Positions 18,378 to 25,933 of a stretch of DNA of 64,000 bases are shown one piece after another. A program made the position numbers and the translations under genes. The DNA comes from an uncultured Bacteroidales bacterium. Its GTDB lineage: Bacteria; Bacteroidota; Bacteroidia; Bacteroidales; Muribaculaceae. The number at the start of each line of letters is the position of its first letter. Within the stretch, counting starts at the first letter, position 1. The stretch lies in the NCBI GenBank assembly GCA_902760865.1, contig CACWID010000006.1:1-64000 (forward strand), in the 5' to 3' direction. The notes beneath the pieces are model-generated. The model ran no database searches and had not been told where the DNA came from. It saw only the letters and a program-made list of their open reading frames with translations.

Positions 18378-18520
18378 CTCACGCTAAGTCGCAAAGACAC
18401 TAAGGATTAATGATTTCTTCGGCAATGTAGAGACGCAAAATTTTGCGTCTCAAGGGCGGCATTGCAGCAGGGCCTTGTGGTTGGAGACGCAAGATTTTGC
18501 GTCTCTACAGGGGCCAACGT
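18378..18520. repeat. composite dispersed palindromic repeat, copy A
   Basis: CTAAG-type octamers (18378-18405) precede two near-perfect palindromes, GAGACGCAAAA/TTTTGCGTCTC at 18430-18451 and a one-base variant at 18484-18505, joined by about 32 bases ending GTGGTTG. Further copies lie near 30240, 36120, 60470 and 61685. A reverse-oriented octamer phrase (18629-18650) closes the block. The GTAGGGCCTCG...GTGGCC word (18334-18356) also recurs at 30436 and 36294 in inverse form. No gene between 18168 and 18713. Confidence 0.8.
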
Positions 18521-18669
18521 GCTTGGCCTCACACTATGCCGCAATGACGCTAAGATTTTCAATAAACAACAAAAACAAGGGCATCTACATTCCAATCATA
18601 CGGAATGCAGATGCCATCTTAAAAAATCTTTGCGCCTTAGCGTGAGGCCCCAAGGACGCGGATGCCTCA

Positions 18670-18698
18670 CTAATCGCTAATCTCTAATCACTAATCAG
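18670..18698. repeat. heptamer array (TAATCNC x4)
   Basis: TAA on the plus strand (TTAG on the minus strand) at 18671, 18678, 18685 and 18692, exact period 7, about 16 bases beyond the glnA stop codon. Confidence 0.8.
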
Positions 18699-18713
18699 CG
18701 AGCAACGCGAGCC

Positions 18714-20222
18714 TTAGCCGCACTGGAAGTACTCGTTGACGAGCTGTGCGGTGCGCTTGGGATCGTGCTCGATGTCGTGACGCAGGGTGCGGTCGTTGAA
18801 GGAGCGCAGCTCGGCGATGATGCCGTCGATCATGTGTGCGCTGAACACACCGTGCTCCTCGAAGGCAGCACGCAGTTTATCCAGGCAGTCGGCACTGGCG
18901 ACGCAGCTGTCGGGCAGGCAGTCGAGTTCGTTGAGGCGGTCGGCGTTGGCAGCATCGTGGATGTTGACATCGACATAGGTCTTCTTGGCCAGCTCGAGGG
19001 CATTCTCCATCTCGAAGCCGTGGCGGCATGCTACGCACAGGCCGGCCAGCAGCTGGTAGATGTCGGCCGAGCCGTCCGGCGAGCGCATCTCGACGGTCTG
19101 CTTCTGGGTGGTGTCAAACTTGCTGGCGGGCTCCAGCGGATTGGCGGCACGGCACATGTCGGCACCTGCGGTCCAGCCCAGGGGCACACGCACGAGCACC
19201 GAGCGGTTGCGGTCACCCCAGCACACGTTGGTGGGAGCCTCCTGGTGGGGCACCAGGCGGAAGTAGGACATCGGGTTCTTGTTGCCGAAGGCGGTGATTG
19301 CGGGAGCCAGGTCCATCATGCCGGCGATGGCCTTGCGGGCCTCGTCGCTGAGGACGCCCTTGTCGTTGAGCATCATGTTGCGGCCATCCTTCATCAAGCG
19401 CATGTGGATGTGCAGACCCGAGCCGGCCTTACCGGTCGTGATCTTCGGAGCGAAGGTGACATTCAGGTTGGCGCGGAAGGCCAGGTTGCGGATCACCCAC
19501 TTGGCAATCATCAGCTGGTCGGCGGCGTCGAGTACGGGAACGGGCAGGAACTCGATCTCGTTCTGCTCATAGACCACGCCGTCTTGCTCGAAGTTGCCCA
19601 CCTCGCTGTGGCCGTACTTGATCTGGCCACCGGCCTTGGCGATGTAGTCCATGCAGCGCTGGCGGAAGTCGTTAGTCTTGGCATAGGGCATCGACTCGTG
19701 GTAGCCGTGCTGGTCGCGGGCGGGGTAGAAGTCCACCGACGGGCGGATGACGTAGTACTCCAGCTCGCCCATGGCATGATACTCCATGCCGGTCACCTCA
19801 CGGAAGGCCTGGGCGGCCTTGCGCAGCGTCTGCTCGGGAGAGCTCTCCAGGGGCTTGCCGTCCTTGTCGAAGAAGGAGCACAGCAGGCACAGCGTGGGAA
19901 TCTCGGCGAACGGATCGAGGAAGGCGGTGCTGAATCGCGGCAGCACATACAGGTCGCTGGAGCTGGCCTGGATGAAGCTGAACAGGCTGGAGCCGTCCAC
20001 ACGCTCACCACACGACAGGATCGTGCGCAGGTAATCCTTGCTGCTGATGACAAAATTCAGGGTTTTCAACTTGCCGTCACCGCCGGGGTACATGAAGTTG
20101 ACCATGCGGATGTTGTTCTCCTCGATGAAACGGATGATGTCGGCCTTGGTGAACTCTTGAGGTTCCTTCTGCAGGTAGGCCACTACCTGGTTGGCGTTCA
20201 GTGCCAGAATTTCGTTTTCCAC
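18714..20222 (-). CDS. glnA: glutamine synthetase family protein (type I-like)
   Basis: 502 residues. It condenses glutamate and ammonia with ATP to glutamine in the cytoplasm. Visible parts are the N-terminal beta-grasp region (PGGDGKLKTLNF), the catalytic signatures MGELEYYV, GKAGSGLHIHM (metal and glutamate site), and RNRSVLVRVPLG...EMRSPDGSAD (ATP/phosphate-binding arginines). The start is GTG; there is no in-frame ATG nearby and an upstream stop closes the frame. It is monocistronic with a TACCTTTG promoter element. Paralogues such as gamma-glutamyl-polyamine synthetases share these motifs, so the exact substrate is likely but not proven. Confidence 0.88.
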   Translation of the reverse strand: MENEILALNANQVVAYLQKEPQEFTKADIIRFIEENNIRMVNFMYPGGDGKLKTLNFVISSKDYLRTILSCGERVDGSSLFSFIQASSSDLYVLPRFSTAFLDPFAEIPTLCLLCSFFDKDGKPLESSPEQTLRKAAQAFREVTGMEYHAMGELEYYVIRPSVDFYPARDQHGYHESMPYAKTNDFRQRCMDYIAKAGGQIKYGHSEVGNFEQDGVVYEQNEIEFLPVPVLDAADQLMIAKWVIRNLAFRANLNVTFAPKITTGKAGSGLHIHMRLMKDGRNMMLNDKGVLSDEARKAIAGMMDLAPAITAFGNKNPMSYFRLVPHQEAPTNVCWGDRNRSVLVRVPLGWTAGADMCRAANPLEPASKFDTTQKQTVEMRSPDGSADIYQLLAGLCVACRHGFEMENALELAKKTYVDVNIHDAANADRLNELDCLPDSCVASADCLDKLRAAFEEHGVFSAHMIDGIIAELRSFNDRTLRHDIEHDPKRTAQLVNEYFQCG

Positions 20223-20295
20223 TATAATTGTAATGAAATTAGGCTTTCAGCTGAAAACTGAAAGGCAGGTTAATTAATGGTTTTAGTTCTTGGGG

Positions 20296-20303
20296 CAAAG
20301 GTA
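20296..20303 (-). promoter_or_regulatory. glnA promoter -7 element
   Basis: TACCTTTG on the minus strand, about 75 bases before the GTG start. No TTG lies at the 20-base spacing. Confidence 0.5.
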
Positions 20304-20408
20304 GTCATTTTTTCTTATAGTGATATCTTTTTATAAGAATAATTAGAGCCGATGAAGTACAAAGATTAATTCCATGGCTGCGAAAAACAGGAAAACCGGG
20401 GCAAGCAT

Positions 20409-20439
20409 TTGCACACCATTTTAGAAATGCTTACCTTTG
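20409..20439 (+). promoter_or_regulatory. promoter of the 20471 gene
   Basis: TTG (20409-20411), 20 bases, TACCTTTG (20432-20439), ATG at 20471. Confidence 0.75.
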
Positions 20440-20470
20440 AGCATTCAACCTAACCAATATTCCTGAACCG

Positions 20471-21166
20471 ATGAAACAATTATTGCTGATGGCATTTGTC
20501 CTGTTACAAGCATGGGCCGCCTCGTCCCAGGAGCTGCCCCAATTCCTGTACAATGACTATGAGGGGTGGACATATAACAACCCCGGCGTACCGCTCAGCC
20601 CCGAGGCCATCGGCAGTGCCAAGGTCCGCCTCTATGTGGACAGCCAGGGCCGGGTGCTCACGCTGACCTCGCCCGACTTCGCCTGCGCGGGGCTCGACAG
20701 CATCCACGCCGACGTCAGGTGGAAATCAGCCGACCAGACCGTCTCGTTGACCATGGTGCTGGATGACACCGAGGGCACTCCGCTGGACTCGGCGACCTGC
20801 CTGCCCTCCAACGCCGGCAGCGAGCAGGAGTTCGCCTACACGATAGCGGTCCCTGCAGGGCTGACGACGGCCCGTGTGAGGTTCGTCTCCTGGAATGCCG
20901 TGGCAGGCACCAGCGGGGCCGTCAGGAGGGTACTGTTGTCGGGCATCGCCGCAGTGACACCGCCACCCGTGGTGACCAGCGGTGACGTGGACGGCAACGG
21001 CAAGGTCAACATCGCCGACGTGACAACGCTCATCAACTACCTGCTGAGCAACCACGGCAACATCAACACCACGGCTGCCGACACCGACGGCAACGGCAAA
21101 ATCAGCATCGCCGACGTGACGACGCTCATCAACATGCTACTCAGCGGGAATTACGTCCGGGCGTGA
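20471..21166 (+). CDS. secreted protein with two dockerin-like repeats
   Basis: 231 residues. Signal peptide about 1-19 (LLQAWAASSQ). A beta-sandwich-like domain (about 22-165) resembles carbohydrate-binding modules. A Pro linker precedes two calcium-binding dockerin-type repeats, GDVDGNGKVNIADVTTLINY and DTDGNGKISIADVTTLINM, 36 residues apart, the full duplicated form. Such modules in Bacteroidales are thought to anchor or organise exported proteins, but no cohesin is visible in this window. The 3' end overlaps the convergent fucP-like gene by 16 bases. Confidence 0.8.
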   Translation: MKQLLLMAFVLLQAWAASSQELPQFLYNDYEGWTYNNPGVPLSPEAIGSAKVRLYVDSQGRVLTLTSPDFACAGLDSIHADVRWKSADQTVSLTMVLDDTEGTPLDSATCLPSNAGSEQEFAYTIAVPAGLTTARVRFVSWNAVAGTSGAVRRVLLSGIAAVTPPPVVTSGDVDGNGKVNIADVTTLINYLLSNHGNINTTAADTDGNGKISIADVTTLINMLLSGNYVRA

Positions 21167-22464
21167 CGCAGGCCGTAGAGCAGCACCACAACAAAGCACA
21201 GAACCGGAACGATGAACGAGAGGTTCACGGCAGGCAGGACAGTCACGTCGCTGTCGATGATCATCGCCTGAACGGCGGGCAAGAGGCTGCCTCCCAGGAT
21301 AGCCATGATCAGTCCGGCCGAACCGACCTCGGTGTCACGGGGCACCCCGCCCAGGGCGATGCCGTAGATGGTGGGGAACATCAGGCTCATGCAGGCCGAC
21401 ACCGCCACGAGGCAGCACATGCCCGTGCGCCCGCCCGCAAGGATGACGCCGCCCAGCAGCACGATGGCCAATGCAGCGAAGAAGGCCATCAGGCGCCCTG
21501 GCCTGAAATATTTCATCAGATAAATGTTGACAAAGCGCATCAGGCAGAAGATGACCATCGCCACGATGTTGTAGCGCTGGGAGAGCACCTCGGCGGCCTG
21601 TTCGGACATCCCCTCGGCCATGAACACGCGTGTGCCATACTGGATGATGAACGTCCAGCAGGTGATCTGCGCGCCCACATAGAAGAACTGGGCCACCACG
21701 CCGCGACGGTAGGGCCTGTTGCCCCACAGCCGCTTCACGGCGGGCCACAGGGGCTCATGGTTCTCACGGGCCGCCTGATGGACGGCAGGGATGCGCACGA
21801 GCTGCATCAGCACCAGCATCAGTACCAACACGATGCCCAGCAGGGTATAGGGTTGGGACAGCACGGCCAGGTCGCTCTGCTTCAGCACCTCGAACTCGGC
21901 GTCGCCGAGGGCTGCACGCTGGGCCGTGTCAAGCGGGGAAAGCCGCGCCTGGATGAAGTTCATCGCCACAAACATGCCCGCCAGCGACCCGATGGGGTTG
22001 AACGATTGGGCCAGGTTGAGGCGCCGCGTCGCGGTCTCGCGGTCTCCCATGAGCAGGATATAGGGGTTGGCGGTCGTCTCGAGGAACGACAGGCCGCAGG
22101 TCAGGATGAAGTAGGCGACCAGGAAGGGGGCAAAGCTGCCCATCGCCCGCGCGGGGATAAACAGCAGCACGCCTAGGGCATACAGGGACAGGCCCATCAC
22201 GATGCCGCTCTTGAAGGAGTGACGGCGGATGAACAGCGCAGCGGGCAACGCCATGCAGAAGTAGCCGCCATAGAAGGCCACCTGGACCATCGTGCCGTCG
22301 GTCACACTCATGCGGAAAATCTTGGAAAAGGCTTTGACCATCGGGTTGGTGATGTCGTTAGCAAAGCCCCACAGAGCAAAGCAGCAAGTCACGACGATGA
22401 AGGGCAGCACATAGCTCACGCCCTCACGCGTCACCAGCAGACGGGATTTCCTGTTATTCTTCAT
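21151..22464 (-). CDS. fucP: FucP-type sugar:H+ symporter (MFS)
   Basis: About 437 residues with 12 membrane segments, the size of L-fucose permeases. The N-terminal half has FALWGFANDITNPMVKAF, where the Asn/Asp pair matches FucP, and FLETTANPYILLMGDRETA, both diagnostic of the FucP/GlcP-type MFS branch. The inner membrane protein probably imports L-fucose or a related hexose with protons. The start is the ATG at 22464; the TTG two codons upstream is less likely. The mutarotase gene is 44 bases upstream on the same strand, then the broken kinase gene, so this is a small sugar-use operon. Glucose/galactose transporters share the fold. Confidence 0.88.
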   Translation of the reverse strand: MKNNRKSRLLVTREGVSYVLPFIVVTCCFALWGFANDITNPMVKAFSKIFRMSVTDGTMVQVAFYGGYFCMALPAALFIRRHSFKSGIVMGLSLYALGVLLFIPARAMGSFAPFLVAYFILTCGLSFLETTANPYILLMGDRETATRRLNLAQSFNPIGSLAGMFVAMNFIQARLSPLDTAQRAALGDAEFEVLKQSDLAVLSQPYTLLGIVLVLMLVLMQLVRIPAVHQAARENHEPLWPAVKRLWGNRPYRRGVVAQFFYVGAQITCWTFIIQYGTRVFMAEGMSEQAAEVLSQRYNIVAMVIFCLMRFVNIYLMKYFRPGRLMAFFAALAIVLLGGVILAGGRTGMCCLVAVSACMSLMFPTIYGIALGGVPRDTEVGSAGLIMAILGGSLLPAVQAMIIDSDVTVLPAVNLSFIVPVLCFVVVLLYGLRHART

Positions 22465-22487
22465 TTGCAATCAATTATCTTTATGAG

Positions 22488-22513
22488 GAGTCGCAAGATT
22501 CTGCGTCTCTACA
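22488..22513. repeat. degenerate single palindrome of the GAGACGC family
   Basis: A worn copy (GAGTCGCAAGA/TTCTGCGTCTC) in the gap between the mutarotase and fucP-like genes; its right part reaches the mutarotase stop codon. Confidence 0.65.
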
Positions 22514-22850
22514 AGCCAGATTCGAGTTTGAAGATACGCTCCATCAACTGCCACTTGGCCGTCGAGGGGGCATCGGGGTCGCAGCCCTGGAACTGGGCGA
22601 CATAGGCCTCCCACTCGGCCTGACGCGGCAGTGTCGCCAGGCGCGCGTTGTCCTTTTCCCAGTCAAAATCATCAACCGTGTCGCATATCATGAACAGGCG
22701 GTTGCCGAGGATGTAAATCTGCATATCGAGGATGCCCACGCTGCGGATGCCCTCCTGTATCTCGGGCCACACATGGGCGTGGGCCTCAACGTATTTCTCA
22801 ATCATTTCGCGGTCGTCCCGCAATTCTAAAGTCTGGCAGTATCGTTTCAT
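22509..22850 (-). CDS. L-rhamnose/L-fucose mutarotase family protein
   Basis: 113 residues, the standard length of the RhaM/DUF718 family. Members interconvert alpha and beta anomers of deoxy-sugars so that kinases or isomerases receive the right form. The sequence shows the ferredoxin-like alpha/beta pattern with HAHVWPEIQEGIRSVGILDM (catalytic His region), IYILGNRLFMI and a Trp-rich end (WEAYVAQF). It lies between the kinase remnant and the FucP-type transporter, which suggests an L-fucose-like substrate rather than rhamnose. Cytoplasmic. Confidence 0.85.
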   Translation of the reverse strand: MKRYCQTLELRDDREMIEKYVEAHAHVWPEIQEGIRSVGILDMQIYILGNRLFMICDTVDDFDWEKDNARLATLPRQAEWEAYVAQFQGCDPDAPSTAKWQLMERIFKLESGL

Positions 22851-22871
22851 AGTCAGTTGTCAGTTATTATT

Positions 22872-22920
22872 CTAGATTGTCTAGATGATCTAGATTTTCT
22901 AGATAGTCTAGAAAATTTAG
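22872..22920. repeat. nonamer array (TCTAGATNN x5)
   Basis: CTAG recurs at 22872, 22881, 22890, 22899 and 22908, exact period 9, in the gap between the kinase pseudogene's stop and the mutarotase start. It shares the CTAG core but not the 7-base period of most arrays here. Confidence 0.85.
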
Positions 22921-22929
22921 AGGGGCTCA

Positions 22930-24031
22930 CTAGAGCCTAATAGTGAGAGGGATGGCTCCCTCGGGGAAATGAGCACGGTCGCGGCAGACCAGGGCGAGAT
23001 AGCCGCCTCCGCCTGCGCCGGGCATCTTACACGCCAGCACGCCGTCCATGGCGCTGTAGCGGTCGATGTAGTCCTGCACGCCGGGCTGGATCATCGCGGG
23101 GAACATGGCCACCTGGGCCTCGAAGGAGTCACGATAGGCCGCGGCAAAGGCCTCCAGGTCACGGCGCTGGATGGCGTCCCAGCAGCGGTCGGCAGCAGCG
23201 GCCAGGGCACGCACCTTGACGGGCGTGATGTCCTTGCCCTCGACGACGCTGCAGCCCGGACGGCGCGGGAACATCGGTATCAGGCACAGGTGGTCCTCAA
23301 GCCAGCCGAGCAACGCGGGATCTTGGGTATATTCAATCTTCTCGGGCCAATAGCTGCCGTTATAGTAGTGGCGGGCAAGGCCCGGGACGCAGATGCCGAT
23401 GGCATCCTGGGCCCCGCTGACAATGCCGTCGCTGCGCTCGGGGTCGTTCTCGAGGCAGAAGACCAGGCGGGCCAGCATCTCGGGGTCCATGTCGGGCAGA
23501 CGGTAGGGCCACACGCGCCTGATGGTGTTGCGCGTGCTGGTGGACAAGCCGCAGCGCTCGCGGACCTCAAACGTCGGCTCCAGCGAGATGGTCAACGCCC
23601 ATCCCGGGGCGTGACAGGAAACGTAGGGCTGGTCAATCCATGTGCCGGCCAGGTCCAGGCGCGTGGGCAGCTGGCAGGTCGCCCGCTTGAGGGCGGTGCT
23701 GCTGCGGGCGTCCAGCCCCTCGGCCGGGACACGCTGCAGCACGATATACTCCATGCCGCGCTCGCGGCACAGCCGGCGCTTCTCCTCACGGTCGCCGTCC
23801 TCGTTGACCACCAGGCAGTCGGGACGGACGATGTCGAGCGTCGGCAGGAAGTCGAGCATGCCGTCGCCCTGGTTGATATAGGCCTCCTTGACATAGCGGA
23901 TGGCCTGCACCATGAACAGGCGCTCCCGCTCGTTGTAAAGCGTCTTATGGCCCTTCAGGTGCTAAGAACTCCACATGGCCCGAATGCAGCAGGTCGTAGC
24001 AGCCCGATACAAAAACCTTCTTGTTGCTCAC
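22930..24031 (-). pseudogene. nucleotidyltransferase + GHMP sugar kinase fusion, disrupted
   Basis: The first segment (GTG at 24031) reads MSNKKVFVSGCYDLLHSGHV, a cytidylyltransferase-like start with the HSGH nucleotide motif, then stops at about 23945. The reading continues in another frame as LKGHKTLYNERERLFMVQAI and runs open to 22930, covering the rest of the transferase domain (PDCLVVNEDGDREEK) and a GHMP kinase with GLSTSTR, SGAQDAIGI and MPGAGGGGYLA. Family members normally have about 25 more residues (the YGDLYVGIGSD-type segment) at the junction, so an out-of-frame internal deletion near 23967 is inferred. The product would be a sugar kinase/nucleotidyltransferase working with the mutarotase and symporter. 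An assembly error is the alternative. Confidence 0.75.
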
Positions 24032-24060
24032 TGTCGTTTCATTTTTTACGGTTTGAACGA

Positions 24061-24068
24061 CAAAGGTA
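24061..24068 (-). promoter_or_regulatory. promoter -7 element of the sugar operon
   Basis: TACCTTTG on the minus strand about 30 bases before the GTG at 24031. It would drive the disrupted kinase, mutarotase and fucP-like genes. Confidence 0.5.
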
Positions 24069-24153
24069 CAATTTCCGACCCACAAGAGCAGCAAGAAGGG
24101 CGGAAAAATATCTCCCGCCCGACTTATTCACTGTTTAATTAATAATCAACTTA

Positions 24154-25509
24154 TCATTCTGGAACGCACTTAAGCGTCTGACGGATGTCTTCGTCCGAGA
24201 TTCTGTGGTTCATCAGATCGCCGTTCAGGTACTGGTCATAGGCGCTCATATCGATCAGGCCGTGGCCCGAGAGGTTGAACAGGATGACCTTCTCCTCGCC
24301 TGTCTGCTTGCATTTCTCGGCCTCACGGATGGCGGCGGCGATGGCATGGCTCGACTCGGGGGCGGGGATGATGCCCTCGGTGCGGGCGAAAAGCATGCCG
24401 GCTTCAAATGACTCGAGCTGGGGGATGTCCACGCCATGCATCAAACCGTCCTTGAGCAGCTGTGAAATAATCACTCCGGCGCCGTGATAGCGCAAGCCGC
24501 CGGCATGGATGTTGGCGGGCTTGAAGCTGTGGCCCAGCGTGAACATCGGCAGCAGGGGCGTGTAGCCGGCCTCGTCGCCGAAGTCGTAGCGGAACTCTCC
24601 GCGGGTGAGTTTCGGGCAGCTCTCGGGCTCGGCGGCGATGAACTCGGTCCGCTTGCCGTCCTTCAGGTTGTGGCGCATGAAGGGGAAAGCGATGCCGCCG
24701 AAGTTGGAACCGCCGCCGAAACAGGCAATCACCACGTCGGGATATTCCCCGGCCATGGCCATCTGTTTCTCGGCCTCAAGGCCGATGATGGTCTGATGCA
24801 GCCCCACGTGGTTAAGCACTGAACCCAAGGTATATTTGCAGTTGGGCGTCGTGGTGGCCAGCTCCACGGCCTCGGAGATGGCCGTTCCCAGCGAACCCGG
24901 ATGATGCGGATCACGCGTGATGATATCCTTGCCGGCACGGGTGGACATGGACGGCGAACCCGTCACAGCGGCCCCGAAGGTGCGCATGATGGATGCGCGG
25001 TAGGGCTTCTGCTGCATCGAGATCTTCACCTGATAGACGGCAGCCTCCAGGCCGAACACCCTCGCGGCGTAGGCCAGGGCGGCACCCCACTGCCCGGCAC
25101 CGGTCTCGGTAGTGACATTGGTGGTGCCTTCCTGCTTGGCATAGTAGCACTGGGGCAGGGCCGAATTGACCTTGTGGGACCCTAGCGGGTTGACCGACTC
25201 GTTCTTGAAGTAGATGTGGGCCGGGGTCTGCAAGGCCTCTTCCAGGGAATAGGCACGCACGAGGGGCGTGGAGCGATAGGCTTTGTATTTCTCCAGCACC
25301 TCCTCGGGGATGGGGATGAAATCGTGCTCGGTGTCGAGTTCCTGGACGCAGCATTCGCGGGGGAAGATATGGGCCAGGTCGTCCACGCCCAGCGGCTGCC
25401 TGGTGGCAGGATGGATGGGCGGCATGGGCTTGTTGGGCATATCGGCCTGGATGTTATACCATGCGGTGGGCAACTCGTTCTCCTGGAGGATAAATCTTTT
25501 CTGTTTCAT
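24154..25509 (-). CDS. trpB: tryptophan synthase beta-like protein (TrpB2 type)
   Basis: 451 residues, longer than classical TrpB (about 400) and typical of the TrpB2 branch. It is a fold-type II PLP enzyme that condenses serine with indole to tryptophan. NPLGSHKVNSA holds the PLP lysine, TETGAGQWGAAL is the catalytic-loop signature, and CFGGGSNFGG binds the cofactor phosphate. The C-terminal half contains NLSGHGLIDM. trpA is not adjacent, which is common for trpB2. Expression is probably controlled by the leader peptide and terminator at 25542-25671, and this in turn supports a true role in tryptophan synthesis. Confidence 0.92.
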   Translation of the reverse strand: MKQKRFILQENELPTAWYNIQADMPNKPMPPIHPATRQPLGVDDLAHIFPRECCVQELDTEHDFIPIPEEVLEKYKAYRSTPLVRAYSLEEALQTPAHIYFKNESVNPLGSHKVNSALPQCYYAKQEGTTNVTTETGAGQWGAALAYAARVFGLEAAVYQVKISMQQKPYRASIMRTFGAAVTGSPSMSTRAGKDIITRDPHHPGSLGTAISEAVELATTTPNCKYTLGSVLNHVGLHQTIIGLEAEKQMAMAGEYPDVVIACFGGGSNFGGIAFPFMRHNLKDGKRTEFIAAEPESCPKLTRGEFRYDFGDEAGYTPLLPMFTLGHSFKPANIHAGGLRYHGAGVIISQLLKDGLMHGVDIPQLESFEAGMLFARTEGIIPAPESSHAIAAAIREAEKCKQTGEEKVILFNLSGHGLIDMSAYDQYLNGDLMNHRISDEDIRQTLKCVPE

Positions 25510-25541
25510 TGTTGATGATGTTTTTGGGTGATTAATATTTT

Positions 25542-25573
25542 AAAAGGCCTGTCGCAAGTACGACAGACCTTTT
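25542..25573 (-). terminator. trp attenuator terminator hairpin
   Basis: In the trpB direction, AAAAGG.CTGTCG, loop TACTTG, CGACAG..CCTTTT: a GC-rich stem of six pairs plus an A/T extension ending in a short T-run, 33 bases before the trpB ATG. Because it lies upstream of the gene and downstream of a Trp-rich leader ORF, I read it as an attenuator rather than a gene-end terminator. A small hairpin GTATGA/TCATAC (25587-25603) just upstream could be a pause or alternative structure. Confidence 0.7.
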
Positions 25574-25614
25574 ACTTTTTATCATTGTATGAGAATTTCA
25601 TACGGTCAGGCGAC

Positions 25615-25671
25615 TCACGACTTTTTCAATCTTGAGCTGCGCCACCACCAGTATGATGAAATCATTGTCAT
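25615..25671 (-). CDS. trpL: trp leader peptide (three consecutive Trp codons)
   Basis: An 18-codon ORF encoding MTMISSYWWWRSSRLKKS, start ATG at 25671, stop TGA at 25615-25617; the Trp codons are at 25642-25650. It begins about 18 bases after the expected transcription start and ends about 40 bases before the terminator stem. Three adjacent TGG codons in an 18-residue peptide ahead of trpB are the hallmark of ribosome-stalling attenuation: with low charged tRNA-Trp the ribosome stalls and the terminator should not form. The segment just after the stop contains GTCGC, which can pair with GCGAC in the terminator arm. A second in-frame ATG is at 25665. Confidence 0.75.
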   Translation of the reverse strand: MTMISSYWWWRSSRLKKS

Positions 25672-25695
25672 TTCTTTATATTTATGTTGACGCGG

Positions 25696-25726
25696 CAAAT
25701 TTATATTCATTTCTGTTACCAAACAA
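25696..25726 (-). promoter_or_regulatory. trp leader promoter
   Basis: On the minus strand, TTG (25724-25726), 20 bases, TAAATTTG (25696-25703); the leader ORF starts about 25 bases further on. Confidence 0.75.
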
Positions 25727-25850
25727 GCATTTTTTTGAAAAAATTGTCCCTCGGCCGCAATAACTACGGTAACCGGTCAGGTCGCCGCACCCTGTTCCCG
25801 GAAAGCGAGAAAACCATGCCCATAAAAATCAATGCATTTGCACATTTGAT

Positions 25851-25881
25851 TTGGATTTATTCAGGAAAAAGCCTAACTTTG
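25851..25881 (+). promoter_or_regulatory. promoter of the HerA/YjgR-like gene
   Basis: TTG (25851-25853), 20 bases, TAACTTTG (25874-25881); ATG at 25934. Confidence 0.75.
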
Positions 25882-25933
25882 TACCGACTATAGCCAGAAC
25901 ATCATAATAACCAATATAAAATACTATATCACT

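Noticed and set aside
25542-25573. Hairpin as the terminator of a gene transcribed toward trpB from upstream
   Set aside because: The neighbouring gene upstream of trpB (25934) is divergent, so no gene would end here. The leader ORF and promoter make attenuation the better reading.
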